From Symbiodinium natans (lineage: Eukaryota > Sar > Dinophyceae > Suessiales > Symbiodiniaceae), in NCBI GenBank assembly GCA_905221605.1, contig CAJNDS010002750.1:64001-124000 (forward strand): DNA of 60,000 nucleotides, in the 5' to 3' direction. Positions 50,645 to 60,000 of the stretch are shown piece after piece. Positions within the stretch are counted from its first letter, which is position 1. Each line of letters begins with the position of its first letter. The position numbers and the translations under genes were made by a program. Under the pieces are notes generated by a model. It searched no databases. It was not told the DNA's origin and was given only the letters and a program-made list of their open reading frames with translations.

Positions 50645-51865
50645 CTCTGCTGACTTCTCTGCGGCCGCAGTCTCTGCCTCCACTGTCTTCTCTTCCGCTG
50701 CAGCGTCTACATCAGAAGCCTCTGCCACCGCTGCCGTCTCTTCTGCGGCAGCTTCTGCCTCCACTGTCTTCTCCTCCACAGCAGCCTCAGCCTCCTCTGG
50801 CTTCTTTTCAGCCGCAACCTCTGCCTCCAGTGTCCTCACGTCTGCCGCCGCGAGTGCCTCAGCAGCCTGTGCCTCCGCTGCCTTCTCTTCCGCTGCAGTT
50901 TCTGCCTCTACCTCCTTCTCTTCGGCCGCAGCCTCTGCCTCCACTGTCTTCTCTTCCTCCGTGGCCTCTGCCTCCGTTGGCTTTACTTCCTCTGCAGCCG
51001 CCTCAACAGCCGCTGCCTCCACGGTATTCTCTTCGACTGGAGCCTCTGCCTCCACTATCTCCTCTTTCACTGCAGCCTCTGCCTCAGCAGCCTCTGCCTC
51101 GGAAGCCTCTGCCTCCGCTGACTTTCCTCCCGCCACAGCTTCTGCCTCCAAAGTCTTCTCTTCCAGAACAGCCTCGGCCTCCTCTGTCTTCTCTTCCAGA
51201 GCAGCCTCCGCCTCCAGCATCGTCATTTCTGATGTTGCCCGTGAGTCAACAGCCTGTGCCTCCACTGCCATCTCTTGCGCTGCAGCTTCTGCATCAGAAG
51301 CCTCCGCCTCTGCTGACTCCTCTTCTGCCTCCACTGTCATCTCTTCCACAGCCGCCTCGGCCTCCTCGATCTTCTCTTCAACTGCAGCCTCCGGTGTCTT
51401 CACTTCTGCTGTTGCCAGTGCCTCAACAGCCTTTTCTGCTGCAGCTTCCGCCTCTGCCTCCTTCTCTTCGGTCTCAGCTTCTGCCTCCGCCATCATCATT
51501 TCTGATGTTTCCAACAGCTTCTCTTCAGGGAGTGCGTCAACTGATTCCTCTTGGTCTACAGAGTCTACATCCGCTTCCGATGTCTGGGCATCTGGTTGCG
51601 TCGTCTCAGCTTCCTCCGTCTCTGATTCCGCCACCTCCGATTCCACCGTCTCCACGTCGGCTACTTCGGCATCCTCCTCCGCCACCTCTGGTTCTCCTCC
51701 AACTTCTTCTGCTTCCGGTGCTTCTTCTGCCTCCTCTGAATACGACATCTCGGCTTCGGATTCCGCCGATCCCGCGTCCTCAGTGTCAACTGGCCGGACT
51801 GCTTTGTCATCTGCTCGCAGCGAGCCCTGTGCTGTCGTGGCTTGGATGGCAAAGGCCTCGCCTGC
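50645..51865 (-). CDS. Long acidic Ala/Glu repeat exon (407 codons)
   Basis: The exon opens after TTTACAG|GC (AGEAFAIQATTAQGSLRADD) and closes at SAE|GCCTGG, length 1221 bp, phase 0 at both ends. After about 40 residues it becomes almost pure E, A, V, T, S and K, built on a loose 12-14-residue unit such as EAEAAVEEKTV. No Cys, few aromatics, no membrane segment: a disordered or single-helix, strongly acidic segment. The end of the exon (AG|GCCTGGC) has the same donor sequence as exon A of the array, supporting one gene. Reading through the donor gives a frame ending at 50381, but codon content changes there. The plus strand is also widely open (Pro/Leu and Ser/Ala frames), a by-product of the GCN/GAR codon pattern. 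Confidence 0.65.
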
Positions 51866-52304
51866 CTGTAAAGGGATGTAAAGGGTCAGAGCAGCACTTG
51901 AAAAACAAATGTGACGAAGAGCATCTGGGCCTGCCGCTCCAAGTCTCGAACACGCTGGATCAGTTCCTCTTCCGTCAAATTCTGACCTAAAATTGCTGAT
52001 CAGCAAAAGGTCTCCAGAACTCGTCTGGCTTTCTGTCTACTCTCTTGCATATACCTAACCTAAACATGCACTTTAAAAGCAACAACCTTCAACACGCGAC
52101 ACCCCTCCATCATGCTGTGTCAGGCATGGTACAATTTAAGGGATGACGGCTCAGGGCTTTCAGATTCGGCAAACAATCGAACATCTGTCCGTGAGTCTGT
52201 CTGTCCGTATGTACAGACTGGGCTCTTAAACTATCTGAGCGACAAGCATGAAAGAATCGTCACAAATGCAAGGAGGCTACTGGAAGAATCGAAGCCTGAC
52301 ATGT

Positions 52305-52347
52305 ATATACATACGCACACATATATATATATATATTATATATACAT
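52305..52347. repeat. (TA)n microsatellite
   Basis: CACACATATATATATATATATTATATATACATA, read directly. Confidence 0.9.
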
Positions 52348-52735
52348 AAATATGTTTATCAAATTATTTATGCATGCCCCCCAGTTCTCGCTTGCGCAAC
52401 GGGAGGCAAAGGTGCAACAACCTTGCCGACATTGGAAAACCTAATTGCTTCCCCCAAATACTAAAACCCTCCCAAGAAGGGAGATGGAATAAAAAGGCTT
52501 TTTGGTTTGCATCCCCGGCCTAAGAGCCGAATACTTTGAAACCGACAGACAGGACAGCATCTCCAAAAAAATCTGGTTGAAGTCCCTACTGAGGCCATGG
52601 GCATGACCTTAAGGTCCGAAGAGTCTCTGATTTTGACCATGTGCTTGCACAAAACCAAAGAACGGCCGATGAACTTTTTAATGGTGTATGGTGCCCAATT
52701 CCTAGAGTCGGTGTGGGTGGCGCGTCTGGACAAAA

Positions 52736-53598
52736 ATGGACAAAATCATGCGTCAACGGGGACGTCGTTTGTTGCATTGGCCAACTGGGGCACCGAGTGC
52801 AGCTGTTTTGGGAGAACTTGGTTGGCCTCCTCTTTCTGTTGAGGTTGCTCGGGCAAGGCTCGGTCTTTCTGGGCGACTTAGTGTGGTACCCGGGCATGAT
52901 GTTCGATGTGCTTTGGCCTCGCGAGTTTTTAACTTTGCACAGACACAGCCCCATTCCTGGGCCTATGAGGTGGCCCAATCTCTTAATCAGTATTGCATAT
53001 CCTTGCACAGTTCATGTGGGAATTTCCCGGGAGCGTCGGAGCAGCTAGTCTCTCGCTGGATTCAACATCACGTCCCCCCCGCACTGCAAAGAGTAGCACA
53101 ATCCCAATATCACTGTGAACTGGCAGCTGTGACGTCCTTAGCGGACTATGCAGTATTTCAGCCACGACTTGTCGGTGGTAACTGTCCTCATGAGTGCAAC
53201 ATTCCTACTTCTATTGTTCGTGATTGGACTCTCGCCCGTTGTGGGCATCACCCTTTTGCTGACGGTAGAAGTGCCCTCCACTTGCTGATGCGCCAGCAAG
53301 TGTGTCTCTGCGGCACTGGCCAATGGGAACTTTTGTTATGCGGTGCGTTCCTGCCCTTTGCTGAACGATCAAAGACGGAGATGGCTACAACGTCTGGTCG
53401 CAGCACGTGCCGCCTATTCAAGACTGGGATCCTTTATGCTGGATCTTTGACCCCCAGCTCATGAGTACTAATGCTGTGATGAGTGCCCATTTCCGCTTTA
53501 TAGCATCAATATGTGATGCTGCCAGATCATTGCAAGAAGGCCTTAAACCTCGAAGGCTACCACGCGCTGTTGATTTAGCTGATATCGTGAATATTTGA
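52736..53598 (+). mobile_element. LINE-type retroelement fragment (region after reverse transcriptase), decayed
   Basis: A plus-strand frame starts KIMRQRGRRLLHW and then GAPSAAVLGELGWPPLS, followed by a long His/Cys-containing tail (VCLCGTGQWELLLCG). The 'R(R)LL ... VxGELGxxPL' pattern is the segment just after the reverse-transcriptase core in many non-LTR elements, and such fragments are common in dinoflagellate genomes. The RT core (YADD) is absent: the copy is 5'-truncated, and a frame change near 53410 splits the 3' part (53407-53598, DPLCWIFDPQLMSTNAVMSA). A TA-rich run at 53623-53644 follows and could be its tail. It lies opposite to the neighbouring genes. Confidence 0.6.
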
Positions 53599-53622
53599 TC
53601 AGCAGTCGCTCACTTGTGTAGT

Positions 53623-53644
53623 GTATATATATATATATATATAC
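53623..53644. repeat. (TA)n run after the retroelement fragment
   Basis: GTATATATATATATATATATACT directly after the last open frame of the element; may be its 3' tail. Confidence 0.8.
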
Positions 53645-53739
53645 TGACCGAAGACGGTTGTTCGAGGTCCCTATCTCTCTCTCTCATGGATGGTTTCGAA
53701 GCTTTGTTCTAGGCGTCAAACCATGATCAAACACCTCTG

Positions 53740-54095
53740 AGGTCCATAAGCACCTCTGAGCATGGCTTCCACCGGGCAAACAAGACCCTCAACGAGAACA
53801 GCTTGGATTAGTTGCTATGCATTCGGTCACCACCAAACTTTGGTTGCTATTGAAAGTTCGATTCGATTTTTTGCTATTTGGTGCAAACCGTACTTGGCAC
53901 TTTCTGCGTCCTAGATGTCTCTGAGCATAGTTCTTGCATACCAAAACAAACAAAACCTTGAAACCAACGAACGCGTGCGGAGTGCTCATTCGGCTGTTCA
54001 ATGCTCAGTGACACTATTTGGAGTCCCACAATGTCTCTGACCATGGTTTTGCACCCAAAACAACCAAACAATTGAAACCAACTAACACTGTTAGA
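53740..54095. repeat. Diverged repeats (CTCTGAGCATGG ... CAAAACAAACAAAACC)
   Basis: A block 'ATGTCTCTGA-CATnGTT-TTGCA...CCAAAACAA...TTGAAACCAAC' at about 53913-53970 recurs at about 54030-54088; a poorer copy starts near 53750. No coding sense. Confidence 0.65.
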
Positions 54096-54099
54096 TCTA

Positions 54100-54470
54100 A
54101 GAGTTCTAATCCCTTCCCCCTAATTAACTAACATTAGACGGGGGCTAACATTAAACGGGGGGGCCAGCCCCCCCCCCCCCCCAAATAGAAACTCGAAATG
54201 TGTTTTGATTATTAGGGGGAGGTTTTTTATCCAAATGTCATTCTTGGAGTCCAAAGGGTTATGATGGGAGGGAAGGGAGGGCTGGGAGGGAAGGGAGGGA
54301 AGGGAGCTTCAGGATGTTGGTTGGCTTGAGGGTTTTGGGAGGCCCTGAACCCCCCCCCTAGTTCGGAATAGGGTTTAAAAGGCGGGTCGGTTTCGGCAGG
54401 ATTTTCCGGAAAGTGTTTTATAATTAGGGGGGGGGGGGGGGGGGTTCAATAAAAGGGGGAAGGGAATATC
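54100..54470. repeat. Low-complexity G/C tracts and GGGAGGGAA repeats
   Basis: A poly-C run of about 17 ends near 54182; GGGAGGGAAGGGAGGG units lie at 54268-54306; a poly-G run of about 19 lies near 54427-54445. No gene. Confidence 0.85.
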
Positions 54471-54800
54471 GGCTGCTCACTTTTTGATGCAACACATTGC
54501 TCCATGATGGCACAAATTTAACACACGCCCCGGCTACTAACGCAGCCCAATAAGTTGTATAACACAAGCCTTGCCAAATAACAAAAATTGCAAAAAAACG
54601 GGGGCCCCCAAGATGTACTTGCTGGCTATAAACTTGATGGTCAGGTGACTCTGGGGGACAGCACAGGTTTCACAATAATTTCAGCAGACACGGCATGAAA
54701 CAGAATATACACGGATGGTCAGAGGTTGCAAGGACCGCTGCAGCCCAGCGACGCTCATGAGCTCGTTCTACCTCCCGGAGATTTCGCTGATTTCATGGGC

Positions 54801-57800
54801 TAATTCGAAGTTCTGAACCAAAGCCGGTCATTCCTGGCCTTGATCTCCAACTCGCTGATGCGTTCTATGAGTTCGTCCACTGCCGACTGCATGTCCGCGC
54901 TGACCTGCACATTCAGTAGCGGACTAGCAGGATCCACGAAACGAGCTCTCAAATCATTCAAGTCTCTTGTCCGGCCTGAAGTTGGTCAGAAGCTTCATGA
55001 TAACTCTCCTTCAAGAAGCTGTCTTTCAGGAGGCTCTCGGACCTGTGATGCCCCTCCTGCAAGAACAGGATGAGATGCTACTTAACCGGTAGGGCTGCAG
55101 TGCTGGCAGAGAAGCATGATGCTGCATGCAAGATTTTACCCGAAGACCTGGCAGTCATGTCTTAGAGGAATAGCACGACCCCTCCTCAAAGTCTTCGCCC
55201 CTGCTGCCCTGGTCCGTAACTGTCTGACCTGCATCGGTACAGTATCGTTGGATCAGTGGAGCTCACTAAATACCCCTCCAGTGCCTTGGCTGTGGGTTTG
55301 GCTTCGATCTGAGCTGCGTGTCGGGGTAAACACCGAAGGCAAGAGTGCCTCGACCTTAAAAGCATCAGCATTAAAATCATTAGAGCCAATTAGAGCCATT
55401 AGAGCCTGCATGCCTCGGTATGTGCAGCACGACATGGCAGCCCTGCCTTCACTTCCAAGCCTTGCAGCTGCAGTCGACTTTCCTGGAGCTAGACACACAA
55501 CTCACCCAGTTTCCTCCTTCCTGGGGGGGGGGGGGGGGGGTATGTGGCTTCTGCCGACTGCGCGTGCTCTGGCAGCTGCGAAGTGTCCTTCATGGATGTT
55601 GTCAGCTCCTGGCGCAAGTCGATCAAGACCTGCTCAGATCGAATGGTCGCTCGGGCGTCTTCTGGAAGCCAGTCTCTAAGCTCCAACCTCATCCGAACTG
55701 ACCACAAATGCTACGAGCTGACGAGCCTAGTTACAGCTTGAGGATCTCCTGAAACTTCTTCGGGGCTGCCTGTGATGTACTCTCGCGAAGGAAGACGCCG
55801 CAACGCAGTCCTGCTACCCCCTTCAATAGCGCGCAGCGTCCTCACAAGCATACCTAGTGTGTGGGTGTGTGTGTGTGTGCGCGCAATCAAAATGCATGAA
55901 AATCTGGCTTATTCTGAAATATTCTGAAGCTTGCCTGCAACCTCCCAGATCCCGTTGCAAGGCTACAAGGGTCACCAAGAAAATCTTGAGTTCCGGAGTC
56001 ATCTTTCTCATCCGAGTGCCTGGTTGAAGTGCTTAGCACTTCTTTCTTCGACGGAGCGGATGCGACTGTAACTGTCCTCCACGGTGATTCAGCACGCTAA
56101 AAGTACTCGCTGCCATGTATCGTCAAAGCGCAGTCCTCCAACACAGCCTTCACCTGTTCATCGAGAAGACCTGTTACCTGAACGTTTCTCAGCACGACTG
56201 TTCTACGCGAAGTCCACGTAGGCTGGCGTAGTCGGCCCATCTTAATGGCTTAAGAATTCTGCTTTCAAGCATCAGTCAGTCCTTAAAGAGCTAGTGTTTG
56301 CGCGGAAACTCTAGCAGCTCGGGTCCGGTCCCTCTTCTCCGAGGTTAGTAGCGAATGTGACAGCCCGAGCCGCTCCTTCGGGAAAAACAACAAGCAAAGC
56401 AGAGTCTGGGTCATGTGGGCAAGACATGGCCAGACTAAGAGTCCTAAGAGGGTCCATTGGCAATTGACACGGCAGTCTGTCCTGAGCGCCCAAGTCCAGT
56501 TGCACCTGCAGCTCCTGGAACATGCGCCGCGCTTCCTGTCATTGAGTCATGCCACTAAGGAAGCCGAAGCTAACAACTTTTCTCCCGTGACTCGACAAGC
56601 TGGTGTCATGCCGCCTCTTCTCGAGCATGAAGCTGCTCCTGTTGCCAAGAAAGCTCATGAACATCTGCATGGCAATGAAGCCTTTCATTGCGTTTGGCAG
56701 GCCAGGCAAGCTGCCCCATGACTGGCGTTGCGCATCTGGACCACCGGCCAGAGGTTGGATTCGAGATGCGATTGCCCGAGCTACGAAAGGCATTCTAAGT
56801 CAATGCGCCATCAGGGCTCCTCACGGTCGAGTGCGGCCTGCACCTTTGACGGAGGGCGAACTGAGAATGGCAGCACCATAGCGTCTGCATCCAGCTTGAA
56901 AAATGGCACGGCCTGCTTTGCGTGGCTGTCGGCAGCGACCTCGCAAACGGGCGCAGGCGCAAGCACATGCCAGGGCAGCAATGCTCATCGAGCGTTCAAT
57001 AAGTGTGGATGGCTTTGACCGTTGCCAGCGAAGCATGGGCCTTCTCTGCTTCAGCAAACCTTGCAGCAATCAATTCCTTCTGACAGTCGAGCTCCTGACT
57101 CTACACAGCGGCAGACCATCTCGGGCAGACATATTGTGTCAGATTATCGTGATATCGCACACAGTCGAGAAGCTCAAACCTTCGGCAGCAATGAGTGAAA
57201 GGCGCAGGGGCAACGCTAATTAGAGTGAATGGACGTGCAGTCTCCTGGTTCAGCCAGGACAGCTGGTACTTCTGGTTGAAGGCTTCACTCCGCAACTCCT
57301 GCAGCCATGACCAGGAAGCCCAAGAACTTCAGAACTTCCACGGCACAGCTCACAGGAAAAGATATCCGTAGCCCTCTGCAAGTCTCCCTTGCGGCCTCCA
57401 CCCAGGTCTTGGACTGCGCATGCCGAGCATCTAAAAATCCGGAAAGCTCCTTGCAAGCAAGGCGCAGTGTGAGTGCGAGGCATCACTCTTTCAGCGGCCC
57501 CTCTCAGACTTGGTACTCCTCTCCCTTAAGCCTTAAATCCTACATGCCCCTAATCCGGCCGAATCCCACTATTCAATGAACCTGCCTGGCAGTTGGGGGA
57601 GGGGGGAGGGTTGCCTTCGGGCTGAGGTTAAGACGCTTAAGGGCTTCTTGTCCCAGAGGCAAACAGTAAACAGACCCCCACACCCACAATGCTGAAGATT
57701 CCTCCGGTCGGGCTTTTCTTTTTCTTGAGAGGGGAGGGGGGAGGCTTTAGGTCGTTCGCTTTGAAGGGGGATGGGTCAATTGTGGAGTGGACGTCTCTGA

Positions 57801-59600
57801 GATTGATAGACATGCTCCACGGTCTGTGAGGCCTGTGCAACAAGGATCGTAAGCAATTGCAGATAGGAGACGGAATTGCGGAAAGGACAACAAAGGCTTG
57901 CATTTCTAATCGGCTGTCCTCCGAGAACTGCCGAGTCGACTCAATTTGAGTCTGCAGCCTCCGGGACAAGTCCTCAAGAAGCACGTGAGCACAAACACAG
58001 ACCACACTGAAATGAATGCTGCAAAGGTCACGACTAAAGTTCAAAATGCAAAGTTCTCTCCTCCCTGCTGAACTCGTTCGACTCGAAGCGTTCGCTGACC
58101 ACACTTCGAAAATCCTCCATACCAAGAAGGGCGCAAGCAAAAGCGGAGACACCGCACCCTCTCAGAGAACGCACCTCCCACATTGACTCGACGGATTCAC
58201 ACCGCGAGTTCGTGCGCTGCAGAATAGCCTCGAAAGCAGCTCTATCTGCAGAAAGCGGCTTGAGAGGGCTAAGGACCATTGATGAAAGTTCCTTCAAGAA
58301 TGTAGCTGAGCACAGCTGAGCCATCGTGAAAACGTGAGCTGGCCTCGAACTTTGAGGCGATGAATCTGTCAGTCTTGGCCTTGCCCAAGCGAGCGCATCA
58401 GAACTTCACAGATCAGCGACTTTCTTGCTCTCTTTTGCTCATTCTTCCGGCTGAGATCAAAGACCACAGTTGCAGTCGCGTCGTCAACCTGAAAGGTATC
58501 CACTATGCGTGCATCCTACAGACCCCACTACGCAGGAACATACGGGAGCTGCTATCATCTCAGGAGCATGTCATGGTCAGAGTCAATGTTGATCCACACG
58601 CAGAGTCTCAGAGTCAGAGGAGGTGCCTTGGAAGCCATGGATTTCATCTTCGACGAAATATCCTTCAGGTAGGGGTATGACGGAGATGGTACTTTTATGT
58701 ACATCTCAGAATCTCATTTCTGAAGGAGCTGTGCATAGTTGTGCATGTACAGCCAGCAGGCCTGGTTGACTTCCTCCAGCTGGCTAAGGCAACCGCGTTC
58801 CAGCCGCTCCCCCACTTCCTGCCCAGCATGCCAAGCGTCCGAGCGGGCCATTATTTGCCAAGGGGTACGGAAGTTCAGCGAGCAGGGTAAACCAGGAAGA
58901 GGGGGTGTCAGGTTGAGGAGGAAAGAAGAAACGAAGAAAAGATGTGTGAAGAAGTAGACTTCATGCTTCTGCCGCGTATCCATGTCTCTTTAAAACTGCC
59001 CCCGCGGCCAGAAGACTGAAATCCTCTCTGCCCCAACTTTGTGCCGGCAGGGCCTGGACAGTGCGATGCTCGTCTTCCAGGTGTCCCACAGAGTCCTGCA
59101 AGCACTGCAACCTCACTTGGGGATTCAGATCGCTGACATCGTGTGCAAGAATCTCAGATTTGGGGTGGTTCCGCTGCCGCTTTGCAGTGACAAAGATTCC
59201 AGATTCAACCCAACAGTTCCATGGTTCCCGGGGACTTCCCTTCTGCGGAGCAGAGCGGGAACAACTACAAGCAGGTCAAGCCTTACACACACACACACGC
59301 ACAACGAAGAATCTGACCTGAGTCCACTACAGTACGTGCTGCTTATGTGGGTTTGCCGCGCCTTGCCTTGAGGATTGCAAACTCTCGCAGGAGGTTTTGA
59401 ACCAGCACGGCCAACCGGGCCAACTCCTGCTCGACCTGCGGATGGTGGCGGAGTCCAGGGCGAACTGGAAAGTTCAGAACAGTCCCGTTTGGAGTCTGGA
59501 GACATGCAAGCAGTAATACTTCGGTCTTTAAAGGATGGTCATCAATCGAGAGTGTGGATGCAAATGCGATGCGTGCGGCCAAACTTGAATTTCAGCACCC
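54801..59600 (-). CDS. Unrecognised, partly coiled-coil protein, many exons
   Basis: Minus-strand stretches with clear coding character, in order: about 59580-59370 (PLKTEVLLLACLQTPNGTVL; then, after CGCAG|G, VEQELARLAVLVQNLLREFA ending AAG|GC), 59160-59030 (SEILAHDVSDLNPQVRLQCL), 58870-58715 (WQIMARSDAWHAGQEVGERL), 58665-58570 (LKDISSKMKSMASKAPPLTL), 58490-58370 (DDATATVVFDLSRKNEQKRA), 58322-58034 (TFLKELSSMVLSPLKPLSAD), 57290-57200 (AFNQKYQLSWLNQETA), 57094-56997 (ELDCQKELIAARFAEAEKAH), 55700-55545 (RLELRDWLPEDARATIRSEQ) and 54985-54801 (DMQSAVDELIERISELEIKA, then stop). Several have heptad spacing typical of coiled coils. Acceptors again are AG|G. I do not recognise the family, and two genes rather than one is possible. 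Poly-G at about 55522-55540 interrupts one intron. Confidence 0.5.
55859..55884. repeat. (GT)n microsatellite
   Basis: GTGTGGGTGTGTGTGTGTGTGCGCGC, read directly. Confidence 0.9.
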
Positions 59601-59604
59601 TGAC

Positions 59605-60000
59605 ATGGCATGACCTGCCTCCGTGCCAGACCGCTGGCCATAAAATCTGTCCTGCCATGCTTGCGCAGCGGAACAGGCACTGAATGGCGCTGGACAGCCC
59701 AGCTAAGCTCATCTCATGGATGAAGCCACGAGTAGAAGACACTCTGAATCACTCTGGCAGGCCTTGGAATCCAATCCGAGGAGCAGGCCAGCCGTCCCTG
59801 AGCGTGAACAGGCGGCAGTTGCTGATCGAAGTGGTGTTGCCAAGCACCTGGACGGTGCTGGAAGCCCGGGCCATCAGCAACTTCGTCCTGAAAGAAAAGC
59901 TTTGGCCGTGCAGGGGCTTTCACTTAGATCGCTTCGAAACGGCTTGGGCTTTGCAATCCTCTCTGCAGCTCAACCGGAGACACGTACAGCCTGCTAACGG
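59605..60000. other. Window edge, unassigned
   Basis: Frames are open on both strands; a minus-strand stretch near 59890-59830 (PKLFFQDEVADGPGF) may be an upstream exon of the coiled-coil gene. Confidence 0.3.

Noticed and set aside
50494-51990. Large plus-strand frames (498 and 306 codons) over the acidic exon
   Set aside because: They are Pro/Leu- and Ser/Ala-rich shadows of GAR/GCN codons on the minus strand; the minus frame has matching splice sites and phase.
1-60000. Bacterial or organellar origin of the window
   Set aside because: No operons or long gene-dense frames; conserved proteins are interrupted by many spliceable introns.

Overview
The window reads as nuclear DNA of a dinoflagellate, most like Symbiodinium and its relatives. 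This is inferred from gene structure, not from a database search. There are no bacterial-style operons. Coding sequence is cut into many short exons (18 to about 270 bp, one of 1.2 kb). Wherever exons can be placed by protein homology, introns end in AG followed by an exonic G. They begin mostly with GC, sometimes GT, and in several cases GA. Degenerate TTTAGGG repeats, CA/TA microsatellites and long G/C homopolymers fit the same picture.

Every gene recognised with confidence lies on the minus strand, so the window looks like part of a one-way gene cluster. Reading along + coordinates, the layout is as follows. 331-3731 is a GT-B glycosyltransferase-like protein. 3799-6965 is a Ser/Thr protein kinase with all main catalytic motifs through subdomain IX; its exons run straight into the glycosyltransferase, so a fused gene is possible. 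About 10380-10813 is a class I SAM-dependent methyltransferase domain. 11-25 kb holds scattered exon-like pieces of unrecognised genes. 25968-33369 is a nearly complete nicotinamide phosphoribosyltransferase gene (NAMPT, NAD salvage) in at least 24 exons. 34-41 kb holds unrecognised exon-like pieces. 41172-51865 is an Ala/Glu/Pro-rich repeat protein, probably one gene, containing a tandem array of duplicated exon pairs. 52.7-53.6 kb is a decayed LINE-type retroelement on the plus strand. 53.6-54.8 kb is low-complexity spacer. 54.8-59.6 kb is an unrecognised, partly coiled-coil protein in many exons.

No functional pathway links the neighbours. The most unusual features are the exon-pair array (64-residue units, 41.2-44.8 kb), the splice-site usage, and the possible kinase-glycosyltransferase fusion. 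Exon borders were set by hand from protein homology and reading-frame continuity, so single-base errors are possible. Most 5' ends, UTRs and promoters could not be placed. I saw no tRNA, rRNA or CRISPR.
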